In this document: in pieces, positions 17,886-26,494 of the stretch | How positions within the stretch are numbered: the first letter of the stretch is position 1 | Layout: each line of letters begins with the position of its first letter | Source of the DNA: an uncultured Alphaproteobacteria bacterium | Lineage (GTDB): Bacteria; Pseudomonadota; Alphaproteobacteria; Rhodobacterales; Rhodobacteraceae | Reading direction: 5' to 3' | Length of the DNA stretch: 49,575 nt | Assembly: GCA_902611475.1 (NCBI GenBank) | Contig: CACLZW010000010.1 | Coordinates: 1-49,575, forward strand | Translations under genes and position numbers: made by a program | Notes under the pieces: generated by a model | Database searches by the model: none | Told to the model about the DNA's origin: nothing | Seen by the model: the letters and a program-made list of their open reading frames with translations, nothing else

Positions 17886-18362
17886 CTAAAACGGGATCTC
17901 ATCATCTAAATCGTCTATACCCAGATTATCCTCGCTAGATCTACCTGATTCAATTGATTGATAGGGCTGTGTTTCATTTTGCTGATTCGACATATTAGAC
18001 ATATCATCAGACCTTCCACCCAGCATTGTTAGCTCACCCCTAAAATTTTTAAGAACTACTTCTGTTGTGTATCGATCATTACCCGCTTGATCCTGCCATT
18101 TTCTTGTTTCCAGCTGTCCTTCAATGTAAACTTGCGAGCCTTTTCTTAGGTATTGCTCGGCTATCTGGGCAAGACGTTCATTAAAAATTGCTATATTATG
18201 CCAGCTGGTGCGTTCCTGTTTTTCCCCAGTACTTGAGTCTTTCCACGTTTCACTCGTAGCTAAGGAGAAGTTACACACCTTTCCTCCAGATGGAAATTCT
18301 CTCAATTCGGGATCTTTTCCTAATCTTCCTATAAGAAGGACCTTATTTAAACTTCCAGCCAT
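17886..18362 (-). CDS. ssb: Single-stranded DNA-binding protein SSB
   Basis: A 158-residue SSB. The OB fold starts [21 protein letters not shown] and includes [21 protein letters not shown] and the EGQLETRKW strand. A polar Gln/Asn/Ser linker follows and the acidic tip ends DDLDDEIPF, the docking peptide for replication and repair partners. I chose the ATG at 18362, which follows AAAGGAGCGAGG at good spacing and matches the family N-terminus; an upstream in-frame ATG at 18413 would add 17 atypical residues. It heads the ssb-gyrA-trmFO unit and is divergent from uvrA, as is common for ssb/uvrA. Confidence 0.96.
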   Translation of the reverse strand: MAGSLNKVLLIGRLGKDPELREFPSGGKVCNFSLATSETWKDSSTGEKQERTSWHNIAIFNERLAQIAEQYLRKGSQVYIEGQLETRKWQDQAGNDRYTTEVVLKNFRGELTMLGGRSDDMSNMSNQQNETQPYQSIESGRSSEDNLGIDDLDDEIPF

Positions 18363-18487
18363 GACACAACCTCGCTCCTTTAATTTAACATCGAAGTATA
18401 TAATTTTCAACAAAGTATCAAGGTGAATATTAAAAAGTACTTTAAATATTTACTATTTGCTTTAATTGAAGATCAGGAGGATTGTTC

Positions 18488-21328
18488 TTGGATTCTATCT
18501 CACATATTAAAGTTCGTTCTGCTAAGGAACATAATTTGAAATCGATAGATGTTGATATTCCAAGAGATAAGTTGGTGGTACTAACCGGTTTGTCGGGATC
18601 TGGGAAATCATCGCTAGCATTCGATACAATATATGCAGAAGGCCAGCGTCGCTATGTGGAAAGCCTTTCGGCTTATGCACGACAGTTTTTAAACATGATG
18701 CAAAAACCAGATGTTGAAAGTATATCCGGATTATCACCAGCAATTTCTATTGAGCAAAAAACTACAAGTAAGAATCCCCGTTCAACTGTTGGGACAGTCA
18801 CCGAAATTTATGATTATCTGAGATTACTATTTGCCAGAGTGGGTGTGCCTTACAGTCCAGCTACCGGAAAACCCATAAAAGCCCAACAAATTTCCGATAT
18901 GGTAGACATAATATCGAAACTGAAATCGGGACTAAAATTATATATATATTCGCCTTTAGTGAAAGATCGGAAAGGAGAATTTAAGAAAGAAATTAATGAG
19001 ATAATTAAAAAAGGTTTTCAAAGGGTCAGGATTAATGGAGACCTTCATGACATTGATGAGATGCCGACATTAGACAAAAAATATCGATATAATATAGACG
19101 TACTCGTCGATCGTTTGATTGCAAGTTCTGGGGATAGGATTGGCGAGAGGCTTGCCGATAGTTTAAGAACAGCTTTAGATATTTCTGAAGGTATAGTTGT
19201 CGTTGATGTTTTCGATGAAGATCAACAAAAAGACTCTCTTTTATTTTCTGAAAAATTTGCATGCCCTGTTTCTGGTTTTAGTTTAGGCGAAATCGAACCG
19301 AGACTATTCTCTTTTAATGCGCCCACCGGCGCATGTGAAGCGTGCGATGGTCTCGGTCGCCAAGACCTCTTTGATGAAAGCTTAATAGTTATAGACGAGA
19401 AACTATCCGTATATGATGGAGCCATTATTCCTTGGGCAAGGAGTTCCAATCCATATTATAGACAGACGGTTGAGGCTTTATCGAAACATTATAAATTTAA
19501 TCCCGATGCTCCTTGGAAGGACCTTGATACAAAAATTAAAAAAATTTTAATGTACGGTAATGAGGGAGAGAAGATCAACTTTAGATTTGATGATGGGGGG
19601 CGAGTTTATAATACTAAAAAATCATTTGAAGGGGTAATTTCTAACCTAAAGCGTAGATTTGATGAAACTGTTGAACCTTGGTTGTTGGAAGAGTTTAAAA
19701 GATACAGGAGTGATAAACCTTGCCCAAAATGTAATGGTTACAGGCTAAGGCAGGAGGCTCTCTGCGTAAGGGTAGCGCAACAAAACATAGGAGAGTGTTG
19801 CGATAAGTCGATTAAGCAGTTGCTTGCATGGATAGAATCATTGAGACAAACTCTCTCTAAGTCTCATCTTCAAATTGGTAGCGCTATTATAAAAGAGATC
19901 TCCAGCAGGCTAACTTTTTTGGATAATGTTGGTCTAGAATATTTAACTTTAAGTCGAGCCTCAGGTACGTTGTCTGGGGGAGAAAGTCAGCGGATAAGAC
20001 TAGCAAGTCAAATAGGTTCTGGCTTAACAGGTGTACTTTATGTTTTAGACGAGCCTTCAATTGGATTACACCAAAGAGATAACAGAAGGCTAATCAAAAC
20101 GCTCAAAGATTTAAAAGCACAAGGTAATTCAGTTTTAGTGGTTGAGCATGATGAAGAAGCAATAAGAGAAGCTGATCATGTTATTGATCTTGGTCCTGGT
20201 GCAGGAGTTCAGGGTGGATATATTGTTGCACAGGGCACACCTCTAGATGTTATAAAAAGTGAGAAGTCGCTTACTGGTCTTTATCTTTCTGGAAAAGAGA
20301 GCATACCTGTGCCGGCAAAAAGAAGAATTAATTCAAAATCCGAGGTAAAATTAACAGGAGCAAGTGGCAATAATCTCAAAAACATAAATATTTCTTTCCC
20401 AACGGAATTATTTATTTGCGTAACGGGTGTATCAGGGGGAGGCAAGTCGACATTAATAATAGAAACTCTCTTTAAAGCGGCAGCCTCGAAACTAAACGGC
20501 TCTAGACAAACGCCTGCAAAGTTTGAAAAAATTGAAGGTTTAGAGAATTTTGAGAAGGTTATAGATATAGATCAATCTCCAATAGGAAGAACTCCAAGAT
20601 CTAATCCTGCTACTTACACAGGTGCTTTTACGCATATCAGGGATTGGTTTACGGGCTTGCCAGAGTCAAAAGCTAGAGGGTACATGCCTGGACGCTTTTC
20701 TTTTAACGTAAAAGGTGGCCGTTGTGAGGCTTGTCAAGGTGATGGATTAATCAAGATAGAGATGCATTTTCTTGCTGATGTTTATGTGGAATGCGACCAA
20801 TGTCTTGGCAAGAGGTATAATAGAGAAACGCTTGAAATAAAATTCAAGGATAAAAACATTTCAGATGTATTGGAAATGACAGTAAACGAGGCTGAAGATT
20901 TTTTCAAAGCAGTGCCTTCGATAAGAGAAAAAATGTCAACCCTAAAAAGAGTTGGCCTAGGTTATATTAAAGTGGGTCAACAGGCGACAACCTTGTCAGG
21001 AGGAGAAGCTCAGAGGGTAAAGCTTGCAAAAGAACTCGCAAGAAGAAGCTCGGGATCGACTTTGTATATATTAGACGAGCCTACAACTGGGTTACACTTT
21101 CATGATATTAAAAAACTACTTGAAATCCTGCATGAGCTTGTAGAGAAAGGTAACACAGTTGTTGTTATCGAACACAATTTGGACGTGATTAAAACAGCTG
21201 ACTATGTGATTGATATTGGACCAGAAGGTGGAGATAAAGGCGGTGAAGTAGTGTGTCATGGTACACCTGAATATATAGCGACTGTCAAAGAAAGTTTTAC
21301 AGGAACATTTTTAAGTCCTATTGTTTGA
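18488..21328 (+). CDS. uvrA: UvrA, excinuclease ABC subunit A
   Basis: A 946-residue damage-recognition ATPase of nucleotide excision repair. Two ABC modules are visible: [14 protein letters not shown] with [21 protein letters not shown], and [13 protein letters not shown] with [20 protein letters not shown]. The first zinc module reads CPVSGFS ... GACEACDG, with Ser for the second Cys, a variant I recall as common in alphaproteobacteria. The second reads CEACQGDG ... [10 protein letters not shown], intact. I placed the start at TTG 18488 because AGGAGG at 18475-18480 is seven bases upstream; the TTG at 18482 would be only one base away. It is divergent from ssb and no LexA-type box was recognised. 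Confidence 0.96.
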   Translation: MDSISHIKVRSAKEHNLKSIDVDIPRDKLVVLTGLSGSGKSSLAFDTIYAEGQRRYVESLSAYARQFLNMMQKPDVESISGLSPAISIEQKTTSKNPRSTVGTVTEIYDYLRLLFARVGVPYSPATGKPIKAQQISDMVDIISKLKSGLKLYIYSPLVKDRKGEFKKEINEIIKKGFQRVRINGDLHDIDEMPTLDKKYRYNIDVLVDRLIASSGDRIGERLADSLRTALDISEGIVVVDVFDEDQQKDSLLFSEKFACPVSGFSLGEIEPRLFSFNAPTGACEACDGLGRQDLFDESLIVIDEKLSVYDGAIIPWARSSNPYYRQTVEALSKHYKFNPDAPWKDLDTKIKKILMYGNEGEKINFRFDDGGRVYNTKKSFEGVISNLKRRFDETVEPWLLEEFKRYRSDKPCPKCNGYRLRQEALCVRVAQQNIGECCDKSIKQLLAWIESLRQTLSKSHLQIGSAIIKEISSRLTFLDNVGLEYLTLSRASGTLSGGESQRIRLASQIGSGLTGVLYVLDEPSIGLHQRDNRRLIKTLKDLKAQGNSVLVVEHDEEAIREADHVIDLGPGAGVQGGYIVAQGTPLDVIKSEKSLTGLYLSGKESIPVPAKRRINSKSEVKLTGASGNNLKNINISFPTELFICVTGVSGGGKSTLIIETLFKAAASKLNGSRQTPAKFEKIEGLENFEKVIDIDQSPIGRTPRSNPATYTGAFTHIRDWFTGLPESKARGYMPGRFSFNVKGGRCEACQGDGLIKIEMHFLADVYVECDQCLGKRYNRETLEIKFKDKNISDVLEMTVNEAEDFFKAVPSIREKMSTLKRVGLGYIKVGQQATTLSGGEAQRVKLAKELARRSSGSTLYILDEPTTGLHFHDIKKLLEILHELVEKGNTVVVIEHNLDVIKTADYVIDIGPEGGDKGGEVVCHGTPEYIATVKESFTGTFLSPIV

Positions 21329-21366
21329 AAGTCGGCTAAAAAAGCTTAAGAAAGAAGGAAAATATA

Positions 21367-21858
21367 ATGCGAGTAGGATTGTACCCAGGTACTTTTGACC
21401 CTTTAACACTTGGACATATAGATATAATTAGCAGAGCTTCAACACTCGTTGATAAGTTAGTAATAGGAGTGGCTATAAATAATGATAAGAATCCTTTATT
21501 TTCATTAGAAGAAAGAGTGCAGCTTGTAGAAAAAGAAATAGCTAATTTAAAATCATTGAAAGTTGATATTGTGGTGCATCCCTTTAAAAATTTACTGATC
21601 GAGTGCGCAAAAGACGTAGGTGCTTCAATTTTGATAAGAGGTTTACGGGCGGTATCAGATTTTGAGTATGAGTTTCAGATGGTTGGAATGAACAGAGTAT
21701 TAGACAATAAAATAGAGACAGTATTCTTGATGGCAGATGCAGGTTGTCAAGCCATTGCATCTAGATTGGTGAAAGAAATTGCTAAGCTAGGTGGAAACAT
21801 AGACAAATTTGTAACTGAAGACATTGCGTTTGCAATTAATAGTAAATTTAAAAACTAA
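21367..21858 (+). CDS. coaD: CoaD, phosphopantetheine adenylyltransferase
   Basis: This 163-residue nucleotidyltransferase makes dephospho-CoA from 4'-phosphopantetheine and ATP, the penultimate step in CoA synthesis. The N-terminal GTFDPLTLGHIDII contains the TxGH motif. RGLRAVSDFEYEFQM and the C-terminal VKEIAKLGGNIDKFV complete the active site. It starts with ATG after GAAGGAAAATATA, which shares the AGGAAAATATAATG initiation context with rpsB, and lies 38 bases after uvrA. Confidence 0.97.
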   Translation: MRVGLYPGTFDPLTLGHIDIISRASTLVDKLVIGVAINNDKNPLFSLEERVQLVEKEIANLKSLKVDIVVHPFKNLLIECAKDVGASILIRGLRAVSDFEYEFQMVGMNRVLDNKIETVFLMADAGCQAIASRLVKEIAKLGGNIDKFVTEDIAFAINSKFKN

Positions 21859-21871
21859 AAAAGGATAAGAG

Positions 21872-22402
21872 ATGGCATTAAAGAAAAAAAGGGTAACAAA
21901 AAAAAGTGCCAAAAAAAATATAGTTTTAGAGACAAATAAAGGAAATGTTACTATAGAATTGTTAAATGACCTTGCTCCCAATCATTGCAAGAGAATATTA
22001 CAGCTATCAAAAGATAAATTTTTTGATGGTGTTGTGTTCCACAGAGTGATTGATGGCTTTATGGCTCAAACGGGTGATGGTCAGTTTGGTTCCTTGAAAA
22101 ATGGCCTCCAAAGTGATCGTGTCGGAATGGGAGGTTCAGACCTGCCTGATCTAGAAGCCGAATTTACTTCTGAGCCGTTTGTCAGGGGTATTGTGGGTAT
22201 GGCACGATCACAAAACCCTAATTCTGCTAATAGCCAGTTTTTTATTATGCTTGAAAACAGTATGCATTTAAACAATCAATATACGGTTTGGGGAAAAGTT
22301 TTGAAAGGTATGGACGTAGTAGATAAAATAAAAAAAGGTGATCAAATGGATAATGGAAAAGTTGATGACCCAGATTTCATAAAGACAATTAAAAATGCTT
22401 AG
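21872..22402 (+). CDS. ppiB: Cyclophilin-type peptidyl-prolyl isomerase, cytoplasmic
   Basis: A 176-residue cyclophilin. After a very basic N-terminal extension (nine Lys/Arg in residues 2-15) comes the core: NVTIELLNDLAPNHCKRI, VVFHRVIDGFMAQTGDG with the catalytic Arg, GIVGMARSQNPNSANSQFFIM, and YTVWGKVLKGMDVVDKI. It lacks a signal peptide, so it should catalyse prolyl cis/trans isomerisation in the cytoplasm. It lies 13 bases after coaD and overlaps the following cyclophilin gene by eight bases. The basic extension is unusual for bacterial PpiB and might bind nucleic acid or the ribosome (guess). Confidence 0.9.
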   Translation: MALKKKRVTKKSAKKNIVLETNKGNVTIELLNDLAPNHCKRILQLSKDKFFDGVVFHRVIDGFMAQTGDGQFGSLKNGLQSDRVGMGGSDLPDLEAEFTSEPFVRGIVGMARSQNPNSANSQFFIMLENSMHLNNQYTVWGKVLKGMDVVDKIKKGDQMDNGKVDDPDFIKTIKNA

Positions 22403-22970
22403 ATTTTTTTCTTCTAAAAAAACTCTTGTAAATTTATTTATTTGCGTACTTATCTGTAGATGTGCGTTTGCAGAGAATAATCTTGTAATTGAAGTGGGAG
22501 GTGAAGCTAGTGGAAAAATTGAAATAACACTGCTGCCAGATTTAGCTCCCTTGCATGTAGAAAGAATAAAAACTTTGGTTAATTTAGGCGCATACAATGG
22601 CGTAGTGTTCCATAGAGTAATTGAAGGCTTTATGGCCCAGACGGGTGATGTGAAGTTTGGCAAAATACAAGCATTTGACCCAGAGCTAGTTGGTAGAGGA
22701 GGCTCTTCATTGGCGGACTTGCAAGCTGAATTTTCTGATGTGGCCTTTGTCGAAGGTACTGTTGGCATGGCACGGTCGAGTAATCCGGATTCTGCTAATA
22801 GTCAATTTTTTATCATGTTCCAACCTGCTCCTCATTTAGATAATAATTACACAGTTTTTGGCAAGGTAAGCTCTGGAATGGAGGTTTTATCAAAAATTAA
22901 AAAAGGTGATTTGAAAAGAAATGGTGCTGTCGACAATCCGGACTTTATGAAAAAGGTTTACCTTGAATAG
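22395..22970 (+). CDS. Cyclophilin-type peptidyl-prolyl isomerase, exported
   Basis: A 191-residue second cyclophilin, clearly a paralogue of the preceding gene: VVFHRVIEGFMAQTGDVKFGK, GTVGMARSSNPDSANSQFFIMFQ and YTVFGKVSSGMEVLSKI. The first 26 residues (basic start, hydrophobic core, CAFA before ENN) are a signal peptide, so this copy works in the periplasm on exported proteins. It overlaps the upstream gene by eight bases and ends five bases before the convergent tyrS stop. The tandem cytoplasmic/periplasmic arrangement after coaD is one I associate with Rhodobacterales. Confidence 0.9.
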   Translation: MLRFFSSKKTLVNLFICVLICRCAFAENNLVIEVGGEASGKIEITLLPDLAPLHVERIKTLVNLGAYNGVVFHRVIEGFMAQTGDVKFGKIQAFDPELVGRGGSSLADLQAEFSDVAFVEGTVGMARSSNPDSANSQFFIMFQPAPHLDNNYTVFGKVSSGMEVLSKIKKGDLKRNGAVDNPDFMKKVYLE

Positions 22971-22975
22971 TAAGG

Positions 22976-24217
22976 CTAGAAAATGATGATATTGAAATGT
23001 TTCTTTTTCCCTATTGAAAGTTGCTGAGGATCGGAAAAATTAATTTTCTCAAACTTTTCAGTAATGTCTGTTACCATCCTTCCTTCTAGCTTTACTGCAT
23101 TTTCATTTACTAATCGCTTCGCTTCTTTTCCAGACTTCACCATTCCTGAAAGTGTCATTAGTTGAGTGATAGAAAGACGTTCAGGACAATCTTTAGCATT
23201 GATCTCGATTGTAGGTAGTTTGGAAGATCCAATATTTTCACTAAACACTGCTTTTGACGTTACAAACGCTTCATCGGCTTTCATTTTTCCATGGCATAGT
23301 GTGGTGACCTCGTTTGCTAGAACTATTTTTGCCTCATTTAGGCGATGACCCTTTCTAGAAGTCAGTTCTTTAATTTTGTCAATCGAAAATTCAGTAAAAA
23401 GAAGAAGGAATTTCTCTATATCATCGTCGTCACAATTCCGCCAAAACTGCCAAAATTCATAAGGAGACAGATTTTCTTCGTTTAGCCAGACAGCGCCACT
23501 AGACGATTTTCCCATCTTTTGACCAGAAGAGTTTGTTAACAATGGGGAAGTCAAACCAAAAAGTTTATTGCTGTTCATACGCCTAGTTAGCTCAATGCCA
23601 TTTACTATATTACCCCATTGATCAGAGCCGCCCATTTGAAGAATGCATTGATAGTCGTGGTTCAGTTTATAAAAGTCGTAGCCTTGTAATATCATGTAAT
23701 TAAATTCTAGAAAGCTCAAAGGGTCATTTTTTTGCAGTCTGCTTTTAACTGATTCGAAGCTAAGCATTCTGTTAATTGAAAAATGCTTTCCGGTATCTCT
23801 CAGAAAATCCAAGTAGTTTAGCTTGCTTAACCACTCATCATTATTCAGCATAAGTGCACCGGGGAAATCAGATGAAAAATTTAGGTATTTGGAAAATATC
23901 GATTTGAGACTAAGCAGATTAGCATTAATTGTTTCGTCGGTTATCAATGGTCTCTCAGTTTTCCTAAAGGAGGGGTCTCCTATTTTTGTTGTGCCGCCTC
24001 CTAACAAAGTAATCACCCTGTGACCATCTTTTTGAAACCATCTTAGCATCATTATATTCATAAGATGGCCTACATGAAGGGAGGAAGCAGTAGCGTCGTA
24101 CCCAATATAGCAGGTTACTTTTGAATTGCTCAATAAGGCATCGAGGCCCTTTAAATCAGTGCAGTCATTAATAAAGCCACGGGTTTTTAAATTATGCAGA
24201 ATATTACTTTTTAACAT
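22976..24217 (-). CDS. tyrS: Tyrosyl-tRNA synthetase
   Basis: A 413-residue class I aminoacyl-tRNA synthetase. GYDATASSLHVGHLM (about 38-52) contains the HIGH-type motif, LGGGTTKIGDPS and QMGGSDQWGNI form the tyrosine pocket, and GQKMGKSSSGAVWL is the KMSKS loop. The last about 65 residues form an S4-like RNA-binding domain (LMTLSGMVKSGKEAKRLV). It charges tRNA-Tyr. It is convergent with the cyclophilins. The downstream neighbour in the same direction is the ppi stop, so it ends its unit; the hydrolase gene at 24232 lies 14 bases upstream on the same strand. Confidence 0.97.
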   Translation of the reverse strand: MLKSNILHNLKTRGFINDCTDLKGLDALLSNSKVTCYIGYDATASSLHVGHLMNIMMLRWFQKDGHRVITLLGGGTTKIGDPSFRKTERPLITDETINANLLSLKSIFSKYLNFSSDFPGALMLNNDEWLSKLNYLDFLRDTGKHFSINRMLSFESVKSRLQKNDPLSFLEFNYMILQGYDFYKLNHDYQCILQMGGSDQWGNIVNGIELTRRMNSNKLFGLTSPLLTNSSGQKMGKSSSGAVWLNEENLSPYEFWQFWRNCDDDDIEKFLLLFTEFSIDKIKELTSRKGHRLNEAKIVLANEVTTLCHGKMKADEAFVTSKAVFSENIGSSKLPTIEINAKDCPERLSITQLMTLSGMVKSGKEAKRLVNENAVKLEGRMVTDITEKFEKINFSDPQQLSIGKKKHFNIIIF

Positions 24218-24231
24218 TAACCCACAATAAT

Positions 24232-24873
24232 TTATAAATCTGATCTAGTAGCAAGATACTCATTAACTGATTTTGTCATTTCTTCTTCAAAGTTGGTAAA
24301 AAAATGATCAGCACCTTCAACTTCTTTGTGAGAAACTTTGATCCCTTTTTGTAGTTTCAGTCTATCTGATAAATTTTTTATATCAGATGGAGGTACGAGG
24401 CGATCTAAACTACCATTTATAATCAGCCCAGACGAAGGGCAGGGAGCTAAGAAGCTAAAGTCATATGTATTGGCGGGAGGTGATACTGATACAAACCCAC
24501 TTATTTCCGGTCTTCTCATCAATAGCTGCATACCTATCCAAGAGCCAAAAGAGAAACCAACAACCCAGCAACCGGTTGAATTTGGTGAATTTGCTTGTAG
24601 AAAATCTAGAGCTGATGCTGCGTCTGCCAATTCTCCCAACCCATCATCAAACTCACCTTCGCTCTTGCCAACACCTCTAAAATTGAACCTTAAACATGAA
24701 AACCCAAGATTAAAGAAACAGTAGTGAAGATTGTATACAACCTTGTTATTCATAGTGCCGCCAAACTTTGGATGCGGGTGTAACATTATAGCTACGGGAG
24801 CATCTGTATTTTTTTGAGGGTGGAATCGACCTTCGAGCCTACCGCTTGGACCAGATATGTTTACTTCGGGCAT
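24232..24873 (-). CDS. Small alpha/beta hydrolase (dienelactone-hydrolase-like)
   Basis: A 213-residue hydrolase with the nucleophile elbow VGFSFGSW (GxSxG), an oxyanion region LHPHPKFGGTMNNKV, FNFRGVGKS, and the later Asp (NGSLDRLVP) and His (GADHFF) of a catalytic triad. The substrate is unknown. The ATG at 24873 follows AAAGGAACTTCA and matches the family N-terminus (MPEVNISGPSGRLEGRF); an upstream ATG at 24900 would add nine residues. I recall this family beside suf genes in Rhodobacterales. It is divergent from the IscR-like regulator, and the palindrome at 24914-24933 lies 41 bases from its start, so shared iron/Fe-S control is possible. Confidence 0.88.
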   Translation of the reverse strand: MPEVNISGPSGRLEGRFHPQKNTDAPVAIMLHPHPKFGGTMNNKVVYNLHYCFFNLGFSCLRFNFRGVGKSEGEFDDGLGELADAASALDFLQANSPNSTGCWVVGFSFGSWIGMQLLMRRPEISGFVSVSPPANTYDFSFLAPCPSSGLIINGSLDRLVPPSDIKNLSDRLKLQKGIKVSHKEVEGADHFFTNFEEEMTKSVNEYLATRSDL

Positions 24874-24913
24874 TGAAGTTCCTTTATCAATCAATGACAT
24901 ACAGTTACTAATT

Positions 24914-24933
24914 GCTTGACCTCTAAGTCAAGC
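24914..24933. promoter_or_regulatory. Palindromic operator, probable IscR/Rrf2 binding site
   Basis: The perfect inverted repeat GCTTGAC-N6-GTCAAGC lies in the 101-base divergent gap between the hydrolase and the Rrf2-type regulator. Each arm contains a -35-like hexamer, TTGACC on the plus strand (24916-24921) and TTGACT on the minus strand, so bound regulator would block both promoters. The -10 regions are weak. Autoregulation by the adjacent IscR-like protein is the simplest reading; it is inferred from position and symmetry. Confidence 0.65.
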
Positions 24934-24974
24934 TATTTTAAGAATAAATTATATTTTATTTTTTATTTTTAAGC

Positions 24975-25427
24975 ATGAGACTAAGCACAAAAGGTAAATA
25001 CGCTTTGATAGCGATGGCATATATTGCTAGAAAAGATTTCAACTCAAAGGTATCTGTGTCTGAAATTTCCCATGAAACTGGCATTTCACAAACTTACCTT
25101 GAACAACTTTTTATGAAATTGCGTAAAGCAAGTTTAGTGAAAGCTGTAAGAGGGGCATCTGGCGGGTTCAGTTTAAATTCTCATCCCAAAAATATAAGGA
25201 TCCATGACATTATGGAAGCCGTTGATGAGAATTTCGCTGCAATTTCCATTAACGATAAAATCGAAACAAATATTTTACCAAAACCTTTTGAGCTAGTTTT
25301 AACTGAAAAGTTTTGGGAACAGTTTTCATCTCAAGTTTACCTATTTTTACATAATATTTCACTAGAAGACGTTGCCTCTGACTCTATGGAGCCATGTCAA
25401 GCAGTATCAAGTTTTGCTCAAGCTTAA
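24975..25427 (+). CDS. iscR: Rrf2-family transcription regulator, IscR-like
   Basis: A 150-residue Rrf2 protein. The winged helix starts MRLSTKGKYALIAMAYIA and includes VSEISHETGISQTYLEQLFMKLRKASLVKAVRGASGGF, typical of IscR, followed by a dimerisation helix. The three cluster cysteines of E. coli IscR (around 92-106) are absent; the only Cys is C141 near the C-terminus. A single-Cys Fe-S-binding IscR has been described in Rhodobacter sphaeroides, which fits this gene and its place at the head of the suf operon. It would sense Fe-S status or iron and repress the operon through the palindrome just upstream. No SD precedes the ATG. It overlaps the next gene by one base (TAATG). Confidence 0.88.
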   Translation: MRLSTKGKYALIAMAYIARKDFNSKVSVSEISHETGISQTYLEQLFMKLRKASLVKAVRGASGGFSLNSHPKNIRIHDIMEAVDENFAAISINDKIETNILPKPFELVLTEKFWEQFSSQVYLFLHNISLEDVASDSMEPCQAVSSFAQA

Positions 25428-26494
25428 TGACGCTCTTGCAAAATGGCAGACGTTACTTTGATTGGAATGCTAGCGCCTTATTGTGCGAAAACTCTCGAAA
25501 AAGCTTAATTTCAAATCTGGATTTGATAGGTAATGCGAGCTCAGTACACTTTGAAGGAAGAGAGGCGCGAAATATAATTGAACGTTCAAGAGATGATGTG
25601 ATGGACCTTTTAGGTCTTGATAGAGGTGTAATAATCTTTACATCCGGCGCATCGGAGTCTGCGGCACTATTTTTACATAACAAAAGATTAGCATGTTCAG
25701 CTATTGAACACGATTGTGTAAAAAGGTGGTGTGATGTGTCTATACCGGTTGAGAAAAATGGACTGGTTTCTTCAAATACTTCTAAAAACAACCAGGCTCT
25801 GCAAATTGCTAACTCTGAGACCGGAATATTACAAAATGTTCCCAAACACATAGCGTGTACTGATGCAGTTCAGGCTATTGGAAAAATAGATTTTAAATTT
25901 AACGAGATCCAGCCGCAAGCATTTTTCTTGGCTTCGCACAAAGTTTGTGGACCAAAAGGAGTAGGGGTACTTTTCGTAAAACACGAGGATTTAATTGAAT
26001 CCACAATTTTAGGTGGAAATCAAGAATTTGGATTAAGAGCAGGGACCGAAAATTTTATGCTTATTGCTGCATTTTCTGAAGCCTTAGCCTACTCTATTAA
26101 ACTGGTAAATGATGGTGTATGGCAAGAAATTGAGATTTTAAGAGACATGCTAGAGAATGAAGTAAGAGAAATCTCAAAAAACTCCATAATAGTTGGGGAA
26201 AAAGAAAAGAGACTACCGAATACATCCTGCATTATAACCCCCGGTTGGAAAGGCGAAAGCCAGGTAATTGCTTTAGACCTTGAAGGTTTCAGTGTTTCTT
26301 CGGGTACAGCATGTTCGTCAGGAAAATTAAGTGAAATAAGTCTATTAAAGGAGATGAAATATAGTGAAGAACTTGCGAGCTCTTCAATAAGGGTATCGTT
26401 GGGACCTAATACAAAAAAAAATGATATTGAAGCCTTTATTTTCTCATGGAAACAATTATATTCTAGACATAAAAAATACAGGGACTTTGCATAA
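25427..26494 (+). CDS. Cysteine desulfurase (NifS/IscS-like, class V aminotransferase)
   Basis: A 355-residue PLP enzyme that removes sulfur from cysteine and holds it as a persulfide. The PLP lysine is K172 in ASHKVCGPKG; the persulfide Cys is C296 in VSSGTACSSG, on a loop of the IscS/NifS (group I) type. The N-terminus YFDWNASALL is the usual 'YLDxNAT' strand. I chose the ATG at 25427, which shares bases with the regulator's stop (TAATG); an ATG at 25394 would add 11 residues. It is shorter than E. coli IscS (404). The sufB start follows immediately after its stop. Confidence 0.93.
   Translation: MTLLQNGRRYFDWNASALLCENSRKSLISNLDLIGNASSVHFEGREARNIIERSRDDVMDLLGLDRGVIIFTSGASESAALFLHNKRLACSAIEHDCVKRWCDVSIPVEKNGLVSSNTSKNNQALQIANSETGILQNVPKHIACTDAVQAIGKIDFKFNEIQPQAFFLASHKVCGPKGVGVLFVKHEDLIESTILGGNQEFGLRAGTENFMLIAAFSEALAYSIKLVNDGVWQEIEILRDMLENEVREISKNSIIVGEKEKRLPNTSCIITPGWKGESQVIALDLEGFSVSSGTACSSGKLSEISLLKEMKYSEELASSSIRVSLGPNTKKNDIEAFIFSWKQLYSRHKKYRDFA

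Noticed and set aside
18512-18530. Possible SOS (LexA) box near uvrA: GTTCGTTC followed by GAAC
   Set aside because: The alphaproteobacterial LexA box is a direct repeat GTTC-N7-GTTC; here the spacing gives GTTC-N7-GAAC and it lies inside the uvrA coding region.
19222-19345. Loss of a zinc ligand in the first UvrA zinc module (CPVSGFS)
   Set aside because: I recall the same CPVSG pattern in other alphaproteobacterial UvrA proteins, so it is treated as a lineage variant, not a defect.
22268-22768. 166-codon minus-strand frame across the two cyclophilin genes
   Set aside because: Lies opposite conserved coding sequence on the plus strand and has low-quality composition; shadow frame.
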